Shown: positions 18,130-25,615 of the stretch, in pieces | How positions within the stretch are numbered: position 1 is the first letter of the stretch | Layout of the letters: every line of letters starts with the position of its first letter | Source: Nonomuraea corallina | Lineage (GTDB): Bacteria > Actinomycetota > Actinomycetes > Streptosporangiales > Streptosporangiaceae | DNA length: 64,000 nucleotides | Reading direction: 5' to 3' | NCBI RefSeq assembly: GCF_027620315.1 | Contig: NZ_JAPNNL010000018.1 | Span: 1-64,000, forward strand | Translations under genes and position numbers: made by a program | The notes under the pieces: generated by a model | Databases searched by the model: none | What the model saw: the letters and a program-made list of their open reading frames with translations, nothing else | What the model was told of the DNA's origin: nothing

Positions 18130-18465
18130 ATGGGCGCTCCCGACGAGATCTGGGACCAGGGGCTGCAGAGCGAGCGCACCCGGATGGCGTGGGTGCGCAC
18201 CGCCGTCGCGCTGGCGACCGGCGGCCTGGGCGCCGCCGGGCTGGCGATGCGGGCCGGGCTGCCGCTCCCGGCGGTGGCCGCGTTCGCGGTGGCGGCTCTG
18301 TGCGGCGGGATCCTCCTCATCAGGACCGGCGCCCGCTTCCGCCGGGTCCAGGAGGCCCTGCACGGCGGCAGGCCGCTGGACCACCAGGCCGACGCGGTGT
18401 TCGCCTGGCTCGGCACGCTCGCCGTGGTCGCCGGCGCCCTCGTGTTCGTGCTGACGGTCAGGTGA
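18130..18465 (+). CDS. DUF202-family membrane protein
   Basis: 111 residues. GLQSERTRMAWVRTAVALATG is the DUF202 signature (ER-T--AW-RT), followed by two more hydrophobic segments. The adjacent paralogue suggests the two form a heteromeric small membrane complex, as tandem yidH/DUF202 pairs occur widely. Function unknown. Confidence 0.85.
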   Translation: MGAPDEIWDQGLQSERTRMAWVRTAVALATGGLGAAGLAMRAGLPLPAVAAFAVAALCGGILLIRTGARFRRVQEALHGGRPLDHQADAVFAWLGTLAVVAGALVFVLTVR

Positions 18466-18525
18466 GGGGCGGGTTGCGGGCGCGCGGGAGGCGGGCGGAG
18501 ACTCGAAGGTGAGGGAGGTGACCTC

Positions 18526-18834
18526 ATGAAGGAAGAGCTCAGAAGGGTCCCCTTCGAGTGCCGGAGCTGCTGGCACGTGTGGGAGGAGGACTACCTCGTC
18601 CGGCAGGCCGACGCCCGCGACGGCGGGGAGGTCTGGCTGCGCGGGGGCGTCCCGGTGACGCCGCCCTCGGTCACCGAGATGTGCCCGAGGTGCGGCTGCC
18701 GCCAGGCGGCCCGGTTCCCCGAGGGCTATCTCGCCCGCCACCCGGAGCTGACCCGGCCCGCGGGCCGCGCCGCCTCCGATCCCACCCCGCTGGTCAGCCC
18801 GGTGCCGAAACGGCGCCGCTGGATCGAGGGCTGA
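18526..18834 (+). CDS. Small zinc-ribbon-like protein
   Basis: 102 residues. Four cysteines in two pairs, CRSC (about 12-15) and CPRCGC (about 53-58), suggest a zinc ribbon of about 45 residues. HVWEEDYLV and a basic C-terminal tail (PKRRRW) flank it. No known family recognised. A strong ribosome site (GGGAGG) precedes ATG 18526. It converges on the ABC exporter. Confidence 0.7.
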   Translation: MKEELRRVPFECRSCWHVWEEDYLVRQADARDGGEVWLRGGVPVTPPSVTEMCPRCGCRQAARFPEGYLARHPELTRPAGRAASDPTPLVSPVPKRRRWIEG

Positions 18835-18873
18835 CCAGCCGGTGAGGCGGGAAGGCGCGGCCGCCGGGCCGCG

Positions 18874-20697
18874 CTAGGAGAGGCTCTCCAGCCAGGCCCG
18901 GTGCAGGCCGGCGAAGCGGCCGTCGGCGGCCACCAGCCGGTCCGGCGGCCCGTCCTCGACGATCTCGCCGCGCTCCATGACCAGCACCCGGTCGGCGATC
19001 TCCACCGTCGACAGCCGGTGCGCGATGATCAGCGCCGTGCGGTCGGCCAGGATGGTGCGCAGCGCCCGCTGCACCAGCCGCTCGCTCGGCACGTCCAGGC
19101 TGGAGGTCGCCTCGTCCAGGATGAGCACCGCCGGGTCGGCGAGGAACGCCCGCGCGAACGCCACCAGCTGACGCTGGCCCGCCGACATGCGGCCGCCCTG
19201 CTTGCCCACGTCCGTGTGGTAGCCGTCGGGCAGCGAGGCGATGAAGTCGTGCGCGCCGATCGCCTGCGCCGCCTCGTGCGCCTGCCGCTCGGTCGCGCCC
19301 GGCCTGCCGAACCGAATGTTGTCCAGGACAGACCCGTTGAACAGGAACTTCTCCTGCGTCACCATGATCACGGCCCGCCGTAGCGTGGACTCGTCCAGCT
19401 CGCGCAGGTCGGCCCCGTCCAGCAGCACCCGGCCCGCGGTCGGGTCGTAGAAGCGCGAGATGAGCTTGGCCAGCGTGGTCTTGCCCGCCCCGGTCGAGCC
19501 GACCAGCGCGACGCTCTGCCCCGCCGGGATCGTCAGGTCCAGGCCCGGCAGGATCGGCGTCGATTCCACGTACGCGAACCGGACGCCCTCGAAGCGCACC
19601 TCGCCGCGCGCGGACGGCAGCGCGCGCGGGTTGCGCGGCTCCGGCACCGACGGCTCCTCCTCCAGCACGCCCGACAGCTTCTCCAGCGCCGCGCCGGCCG
19701 ACTGGAGCGTGTTGTAGAACTGGCTGATCTCCTGCATCGGCTCGTAGAAGCCGCGCAGATAGAGCAGGAACGCGGTGAGCACGCCCACCGTGACCTCGCC
19801 GTGGAAGGCCAGCCAGCCGCCGTAGAACAGCACGGCCGCCACCGTCACGTTGCCGATCAGCTTGATGCCCGGCATGAACACCGCGATCAGCTTCATGCTG
19901 CGCGCGTTGGCCTGGCGGTAGTCGTCGTCGAGCCGCTCGAAGATCTCCTGGTTGCGCGGCTCACGGCGGAACGCCTGCACCGCGCGGATGCCGGTCATCG
20001 ACTCGACGAAGTGCACGATGACCAGCGCCACCGTCTCCCTGGTGCGCCGGTAGACGATCGCCGACTGCCGGCGGAACCACCGGCTGAACAGCAGCAGGAC
20101 CGGCAGCGGGACGAGCGCCACCAGCCCCAGCTCCAGGTCCAGGACGAGCAGCAGCACGGCCGTGCCGATCATCGTCAGCACCGCCGTCACCAGCCCGTCG
20201 ATGCCGGCCTGGAGCAGTTCGGCGATGGCCTCGATGTCGGAGGTGAGCCGCGAGATGACCCGGCCGGAGGTGTACTTCTCGTGGAAGCTCAGCGACAGCC
20301 GCTGGAAGTGGGCGAACACCCTCCTGCGCAGCTCCAGCAGGATCTCGTGGCCGATCCGGCCCGATATCGTGAGGAACGCCTGCCGGGTGAGCGCCTGCGC
20401 GGCCGCCGCCACCAGGATCACCCCCACCACCATCAGCAGCGTGCCCGCGCCACCGCCGCTCAGCATCGGCGGGATGCCCTCGTCGATGCCGACCTTCACC
20501 AGGAAGGGGATGGCCAGCCCGGCCCCGCTGGAGGCGATGATCACGGTCGTGAGCACCGCGACGGCCTTGCGGTGCGGGGCCAGCAGATCGCGCAGCAGCC
20601 TGCGGGAACGGGCCCTCAGCAGGCCGCTCACCTGGTCGGTCAGCTCGTCCTGGTCCTCGGAGGCGACGCCGCGCCAGTCGGTCGTGGCGGAGGTCAA
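18874..20697 (-). CDS. ABC exporter half-transporter, second subunit (noncanonical signature)
   Basis: 607 residues: a six-helix membrane domain (about 40-330) and an NBD with Walker A GSTGAGKTT, signature MSAGQ instead of LSGGQ, Walker B VLILDEATSSLD and H-loop IIAHRLST. The first part of the frame further upstream is only a shadow of the neighbour. The start is TTG at 20697, overlapping the neighbour's stop (TTGA) and lying 7 nt after AAGGAG. Translation should be coupled to the upstream half-transporter, with which it should form a heterodimer. Confidence 0.9.
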   Translation of the reverse strand: MTSATTDWRGVASEDQDELTDQVSGLLRARSRRLLRDLLAPHRKAVAVLTTVIIASSGAGLAIPFLVKVGIDEGIPPMLSGGGAGTLLMVVGVILVAAAAQALTRQAFLTISGRIGHEILLELRRRVFAHFQRLSLSFHEKYTSGRVISRLTSDIEAIAELLQAGIDGLVTAVLTMIGTAVLLLVLDLELGLVALVPLPVLLLFSRWFRRQSAIVYRRTRETVALVIVHFVESMTGIRAVQAFRREPRNQEIFERLDDDYRQANARSMKLIAVFMPGIKLIGNVTVAAVLFYGGWLAFHGEVTVGVLTAFLLYLRGFYEPMQEISQFYNTLQSAGAALEKLSGVLEEEPSVPEPRNPRALPSARGEVRFEGVRFAYVESTPILPGLDLTIPAGQSVALVGSTGAGKTTLAKLISRFYDPTAGRVLLDGADLRELDESTLRRAVIMVTQEKFLFNGSVLDNIRFGRPGATERQAHEAAQAIGAHDFIASLPDGYHTDVGKQGGRMSAGQRQLVAFARAFLADPAVLILDEATSSLDVPSERLVQRALRTILADRTALIIAHRLSTVEIADRVLVMERGEIVEDGPPDRLVAADGRFAGLHRAWLESLS

Positions 20698-22475
20698 CGC
20701 AGGGCTCCTTCCGACGGGTCCAGATCGGCGTCCTGGGCGAGGAGCTGCCGGTACTCGGGCACCTCGGCCAGCAGCTCGTGGTGGCGGCCCACGCGCGTGA
20801 TCGTGCCGCCGTCGAGCAGCGCCACCTTGTCGGCCAGCAGCACCGTGGAGGCCCGGTGCGCCACCACGATGCCGGTGGCCTCGCGCAGCACCTCCCGCAG
20901 GGCGACCTCGACCAGCGCTTCCGTCTCCACGTCGAGCGCCGACAGGGTGTCGTCGAGCACGAGGATCCTCGGCCTGCTGAGCACCGCCCGCGCCAGGGCC
21001 AGCCGCTGCCGCTGGCCGCCGGACAGCGACATGCCCTGCTCGCCGATCCGGGTGTCGAGCCCCCACGGCAGGTCGTAGGCGAACATCGCCTGCGCGGCCC
21101 GGATCGCGTGGTCCAGCTCCTCCTCCGTGGCGTCCAGGCGGCCGAGCGTCAGGTTCTCGCGCACGCTCATCGAGAACAGCGTCGGCTCCTCGAACGCGGT
21201 CGCCACGATCGAGCGGAGCGCGGGCAGCTCCAGGTCGCGCACGTCCCTGCCGTCGATCGTGACCCGGCCCCCGGTGACGTCGAGCAGCCGCGGGACGAGC
21301 GCGGTCAGCGTGGTCTTGCCCGAGCCGGTGGCGCCCACCACCGCGACCGTCTCGCCCGGCCGCACCTCCAGCCACAGGTCGCGCAGGACCGGCCGGTCGG
21401 CGCCGGGGAAGCGGAACTCCACGCCCTCGAACCGCAGGTGACCGCGTGGCCGCTCGATCCTGGCCGGCCCGCCGCTGATCGCCGGGACCGTGTCCATGAC
21501 CTCCAGCACCCGGTCGGCGGCCGTCATCGCCTCCTGGGCCATGGCCAGGATGTAGCCGAGGCTGGCGATCGGCCACACCAGCTGGAGCACCAGCGTGGTG
21601 AACGCGAACAGCGCGCCCAGCGTCAGCGCGCCCTCTCCCACGGCAAGCGCGCCGAGGAGCAGCACCAGCGCCAGCGTGACGTTGGGGATCACCTCCAGGA
21701 ACGCGAAGAACCGCGCCGACAGCCGCACCTTGTCCATCGACGTGCCGTACAGCCTGCGCGCCGCCTCGTCGTAGCGCTCGAAGACGTGGTGGCGGCGGCC
21801 GAACGCCTTGATCGTGCGGATGCCGATGGCCGACTCCTCGACCAGCGTCGCCAGGTCGCCCTGCTCGTCCTGCACCTGCCGGGAGATGCGGATGTAACGC
21901 TTCTCGAACCGCAGGGAGAGCAGGATGATCGGCACCGCCGAGACGGCCACGAGCACGCCCAGCGGCCAGTACATGTTCAGCAGCAGCACGGTCACCGTGA
22001 TCAGCTGCAGGATGTTCATGACCAGGAAGAGCATGCCGAAGCCGAGGAACCGGCGGATCGTCGACAGGTCCGTGGTGGCCCGCGACAGCAGCTGGCCCGA
22101 CTGCCACGCGCCGTGGAAGCTCATCGGCAGCCGCTGCAGGTGCCGGTACAGGTCGTCGCGGATGCTCGTCTCCAGCCCGAGCACCGGGCCGATCTGCGCC
22201 CACCGGCGCAGGAAGATGAGAAGCGCTTCGACGACCCCGAGCCCGAGCGCCACCGAACCGAGCAGCAGCAGCGCCCGCCCGTCGCCGTCGCGCACCGGCC
22301 CGTCCACGACCCGCTGGCCGACCAGGGGCAGCGCGATGCCGGCGCCGATGCCGACGATCGCGGCGAGCCAGATGAAGACGAGCTTTTCGACGTACGGGCG
22401 CAGATAGCGCCGCAACCGCCACAGGGAGATGTTTTCGAGCAGGGGACGACCGGGAACGCGCGTATCAGGGGGCAT
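20694..22475 (-). CDS. ABC exporter half-transporter, first subunit (Walker B Asp)
   Basis: 593 residues: a type IV (exporter) membrane domain, then an NBD with Walker A GATGSGKTT, signature LSGGQRQR and H-loop VVAHRAST. The residue after the Walker B Asp is Asp (LVLDDTLSALD), not the catalytic Glu. With the altered signature of the partner, this makes one of the two ATP sites look degenerate, as in TM287/288 or TmrAB. Substrate unknown. ATG 22475 follows AGAAGG closely; it starts the family N-terminus. Confidence 0.9.
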   Translation of the reverse strand: MPPDTRVPGRPLLENISLWRLRRYLRPYVEKLVFIWLAAIVGIGAGIALPLVGQRVVDGPVRDGDGRALLLLGSVALGLGVVEALLIFLRRWAQIGPVLGLETSIRDDLYRHLQRLPMSFHGAWQSGQLLSRATTDLSTIRRFLGFGMLFLVMNILQLITVTVLLLNMYWPLGVLVAVSAVPIILLSLRFEKRYIRISRQVQDEQGDLATLVEESAIGIRTIKAFGRRHHVFERYDEAARRLYGTSMDKVRLSARFFAFLEVIPNVTLALVLLLGALAVGEGALTLGALFAFTTLVLQLVWPIASLGYILAMAQEAMTAADRVLEVMDTVPAISGGPARIERPRGHLRFEGVEFRFPGADRPVLRDLWLEVRPGETVAVVGATGSGKTTLTALVPRLLDVTGGRVTIDGRDVRDLELPALRSIVATAFEEPTLFSMSVRENLTLGRLDATEEELDHAIRAAQAMFAYDLPWGLDTRIGEQGMSLSGGQRQRLALARAVLSRPRILVLDDTLSALDVETEALVEVALREVLREATGIVVAHRASTVLLADKVALLDGGTITRVGRHHELLAEVPEYRQLLAQDADLDPSEGALR

Positions 22476-22532
22476 CCTTCTAAGGCTAGTACCGTCAATC
22501 AACCCATTTATGGACGTGGCAGGGTGATCCTC

Positions 22533-23027
22533 ATGAATGAGACAGACCTTCATTACCTGCGCAGATGTGTCGACCTCGCGGCCCAGGCCCTCGCCTCGGG
22601 CGACGAACCGTTCGGATCCGTGCTGGTGAGCGGCGACGGCACCGTCCTCGGCGAGGACCACAACCACGTGGTGGAGACCGGCGACCACACCCGCCACCCC
22701 GAGTTCGAACTCGCCCGCTGGGCCGCCGCCCACCTGAGCCCGCAGGAACGGGCGGCGGCCACCGTGTACACCTCCGGCGAGCACTGCCCGATGTGCGCGG
22801 CCGCCCACGGGTGGGTGGGGCTGGGCCGGATCGTGTACGCGTCGTCATCGGAGCAGTTGTCGGCCTGGCTGGGGGAGCTGGGGGTGGCGCCGGCGCCGGT
22901 GCGGGGGCTGGCGATCCGGGAGGTGGTGCCGAGCGCGGCGGTGGAGGGTCCGGCGCCTGAACTGGCCGAACAGGTCAGAGAACTGCACCGCCGGTTCCAC
23001 GAGCGTTATCGCAGTAATGGCAATTAA
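22533..23027 (+). CDS. Nucleoside deaminase (cytidine/deoxycytidylate deaminase fold)
   Basis: 164 residues. Zinc site: HPE at 55-57 (usual HAE) and PCxxC-type HCPMC with Cys85 and Cys88. EPFGSVLVSGDGTVLGEDHNHV is typical of tRNA-adenosine/guanine deaminase-like proteins. It is too divergent to assign guanine, cytosine or tRNA adenosine as substrate. Start ATG 22533; GTG 22524 is an alternative. Divergent from the ABC exporter. Confidence 0.85.
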   Translation: MNETDLHYLRRCVDLAAQALASGDEPFGSVLVSGDGTVLGEDHNHVVETGDHTRHPEFELARWAAAHLSPQERAAATVYTSGEHCPMCAAAHGWVGLGRIVYASSSEQLSAWLGELGVAPAPVRGLAIREVVPSAAVEGPAPELAEQVRELHRRFHERYRSNGN

Positions 23028-23045
23028 GTCCTGGCATTTATGGCG

Positions 23046-23078
23046 GACGGCGAGCTTCTCCCAATTTCTTTCGCCGTC
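23046..23078 (+). terminator. Hairpin after the deaminase gene
   Basis: GACGGCGA (23046-23053) pairs with TCGCCGTC (23071-23078) across a 17-nt loop, about 20 bp after the deaminase stop. It probably separates that gene from fxsB. Confidence 0.45.
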
Positions 23079-23082
23079 GGTT

Positions 23083-23106
23083 AATATCGTGAATCACTCC
23101 GATATT
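23083..23106. promoter_or_regulatory. Inverted repeat upstream of fxsB
   Basis: AATATCG (23083-23089) and CGATATT (23100-23106) are perfect complements with a 10-bp spacer (about one helical turn), 26 bp before the fxsB GTG. The AT content stands out locally. A dimeric regulator site is the simplest reading. Confidence 0.45.
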
Positions 23107-23131
23107 TCCGGCGGGCGCGGGGTGTTCCAGG

Positions 23132-24358
23132 GTGGCATACCAGTGGGAAGACCCGGCCAGAGAGTGGCCTGAGACTCTCGATGTGGCGGAAATGCTGACG
23201 AACGGGTGGCGGCCGCACCCGTTCCGTCAATTCCTTCTCAAGGCGCACAGCCGTTGCAACCTCGCCTGCGACTACTGCTACGTCTACACGCTCGCCGACC
23301 AGAGCTGGCGATCCCGGCCCATGATCATGGCCCCTGAGCTGGTGGACACCGTCGCCCATCGGATCGCGGAGCACGCGCGGGCCCACCGGCTCGACGCCGT
23401 GCGCCTGATCCTGCACGGCGGCGAGCCCCTGCTGGCGGGCGCCGACTACCTGCGGCAGGCCGTCCGGCTCGTCCGGGACAGGACCGGCCCCGAGGTGCGG
23501 GTCGACGCCGTCGTCCAGACCAACGGCGTGCTCCTGGACAAGGACGTGCTGCGGTCCTTCGCGGCAGAGGACGTGGGCGTGGGGGTGAGCCTGGACGGCA
23601 GCCCCGCTGGAAATGACCGCAACCGCCGCTATGCGGATGGCCGGAGCAGTTATCCGGCGGTCGCGGAAGGGCTTACCCTCCTCATGGAGCCGGAATTCCA
23701 CGACATTTACCACGGCCTGTTGTGCACGGTCGATCTGGCGAACGATCCGGTCGAGACCTATGAGGCGCTGCTGCTCTTCCGTCCACCGGTGATCGATTTT
23801 CTCCTCCCGCACGGCACCTGGGCCACGCCGCCCCCGGGCCGCGTGCCCGATCCCGCGGCGACGCCGTACGGCGACTGGCTCGTGGCCGTCTTCGACCGCT
23901 GGTACGGGGCGAGCGGGGAGACCGTCGTCCGGCTCTTCCAGGAGATCCTCCACCTGCTCCTCGGCCGGGCCTCCGCCAGCGAGTCCGTGGGCCTCACCCC
24001 GTCCACCCTGGTGGTGATCGAAACCGATGGCACGGTGGAGCAGACCGACTCCCTGAAAGCGGTCCGGCACGGCGCGCCGGCGACCGGGCTGAACATCGTC
24101 GACCATCCCTTCGACGACGCGCTGCGGCACCCTGGCCTGGTGGCCCGGCAGCTGGGCTTCGAGGCGCTGAGCGACACGTGCAAGGCCTGCGTCTACAGCC
24201 GCGTGTGCGGGGCCGGCCTCTACACGCACCGTTACCGCCGCGACACCGGCTTCCTGAACCCGTCCGTGTACTGTCCCGACCTCTACCGGCTGATCGATCA
24301 CATCCGTGACCGGCTCGTCAGCGATCTCCGGAGAGCCCGACTGGAAGGACGCCCATGA
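23132..24358 (+). CDS. fxsB: FxsB-family radical SAM/SPASM peptide cyclophane enzyme
   Basis: 408 residues. The radical SAM motif is CNLACDYCYVY (Cys42, Cys46, Cys49), with GGEP at about residues 94-97. A SPASM-like auxiliary-cluster region follows at the C-terminus: Cys350, Cys353 and Cys359 in CKACVYSRVCGAG, plus a later YCPD Cys. FxsB proteins act on FxSxx-COOH precursors and are known to install three-residue cyclophane crosslinks. A matching precursor lies at 28289. Start GTG 23132. The gene overlaps the HExxH gene by ATGA. Confidence 0.93.
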   Translation: MAYQWEDPAREWPETLDVAEMLTNGWRPHPFRQFLLKAHSRCNLACDYCYVYTLADQSWRSRPMIMAPELVDTVAHRIAEHARAHRLDAVRLILHGGEPLLAGADYLRQAVRLVRDRTGPEVRVDAVVQTNGVLLDKDVLRSFAAEDVGVGVSLDGSPAGNDRNRRYADGRSSYPAVAEGLTLLMEPEFHDIYHGLLCTVDLANDPVETYEALLLFRPPVIDFLLPHGTWATPPPGRVPDPAATPYGDWLVAVFDRWYGASGETVVRLFQEILHLLLGRASASESVGLTPSTLVVIETDGTVEQTDSLKAVRHGAPATGLNIVDHPFDDALRHPGLVARQLGFEALSDTCKACVYSRVCGAGLYTHRYRRDTGFLNPSVYCPDLYRLIDHIRDRLVSDLRRARLEGRP

Positions 24359-25608
24359 CTCCGCGGCCCCACTGGTTGCCGGAAGAGATCCTCACCCGGC
24401 TGGCGTCCGGCGGCGGCGGCGCGGAGGCCGCGCGCCATCTCGTGGCCGCCGAGCGCAGCAAGCACCGGCTCCTCGTCCTGGGCGTCGTCCGGCTCGCCGG
24501 CTCCGATCCGGCCGTGGGACGGGCCTACGACCTGCTCGCGTGGCTGGAGAAGAAGGCGCCGCAAGCCGTGGAGAAGGTGATCGGCCATCCGGCGACCGGA
24601 GCGTGGGCGACGCACGTCCTGCGGTCCCGCGCGACGCCGGACCGGTCCGGCGCCGTCCAGCTCGGCGCGCTGGCCGCGGCCGCTGCGGCCCGGGCGGGAC
24701 TCCCGGCGCGGGTCGCGGCGCCCGCGCCGGACGGCCGGATCATGCTGCCGTCCCTGGGCGAGCTCGTGATCGAGGAGCGGGCCGAGGTGATCGACCTGAC
24801 CCTGCGCGAGGACGCGACCATCGAGGCCGGCGGGCGGCGCGTGCGCGTGGGTGACGACGAGGCGCCGGGCTGGCGCCCGCTGAGGAGCGTCTCGGCGGAC
24901 GGCCTCAGCCTGTGCGTGGACGACCTCGACCCGTTCCGGTGGTCGCCCGGCGACGTGCCGGACGGGCGGCTGCCCCCCGCCGAGCTGGACACCTGGCGGG
25001 AGTATCTCCAGATCGCCTGGACAGTCATGCGAGCGCGGCACTGGACGCTCGCCGAGGAGACCGCCGAGATCGTCTCGGTGCTGACCCCCATCACCGGCCC
25101 GGCCTACCGCATGAACAGCGCTACGGCCAGGGACCGGTTCGGCGCCATCGGCATGTCCACGCCGCGGGACTGGCGATGGCTCGCGTACACGTTCGCCCAC
25201 GAGGTCCAGCACGCCAAGCTGGGCGCGGTCCTCGACACGCTGGAGTTGCTGGAGCCCGACGACGGCAGGTACTACGCGCCCTGGCGGCCCGATCCCCGCC
25301 CGCTGGCCGGACTGCTCCAGGGCACGTACGCGCATCTCGGGGTCGCGGGCTTCTGGCGTCGCCAGCGGGCACACGAGACCGGCCTGCAGGCGCACGTCGA
25401 GTTCGCGCACTGGCGGCAGGCCGCGTTCGAGGCGGCGGGGACGCTCCTCGACAGCGGCCGGCTCACCGCGCCCGGCGAGCGGTTCGTGACCGTGATGCGG
25501 CGCACGCTGGCGGCCTGGATGACCGAGAGCGTCCCCCAGGCCGCGCTGGACGCCGCGGCCGAGCAGGCCGTCGCGCACCGGGAGTCCTGGCTGGCCCGCA
25601 ACGCGTGA
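24355..25608 (+). CDS. HExxH-motif RiPP-modifying protein (proposed alpha-ketoglutarate peptide beta-hydroxylase family)
   Basis: 417 residues. HEVQH at 282-286 lies in AYTFAHEVQHAKLG; a downstream HETGLQAHVEFAHW offers further metal ligands. This is the HExxH peptide-modification family found next to FxsB-type radical SAM genes. Members were first taken for proteases and later reported as alpha-ketoglutarate-dependent peptide beta-hydroxylases; which reaction applies here is inference. The first 200 residues are alanine-rich and probably bind the peptide. Translationally coupled to fxsB by ATGA. Confidence 0.88.
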   Translation: MTPRPHWLPEEILTRLASGGGGAEAARHLVAAERSKHRLLVLGVVRLAGSDPAVGRAYDLLAWLEKKAPQAVEKVIGHPATGAWATHVLRSRATPDRSGAVQLGALAAAAAARAGLPARVAAPAPDGRIMLPSLGELVIEERAEVIDLTLREDATIEAGGRRVRVGDDEAPGWRPLRSVSADGLSLCVDDLDPFRWSPGDVPDGRLPPAELDTWREYLQIAWTVMRARHWTLAEETAEIVSVLTPITGPAYRMNSATARDRFGAIGMSTPRDWRWLAYTFAHEVQHAKLGAVLDTLELLEPDDGRYYAPWRPDPRPLAGLLQGTYAHLGVAGFWRRQRAHETGLQAHVEFAHWRQAAFEAAGTLLDSGRLTAPGERFVTVMRRTLAAWMTESVPQAALDAAAEQAVAHRESWLARNA

Positions 25609-25615
25609 TCGGCCG

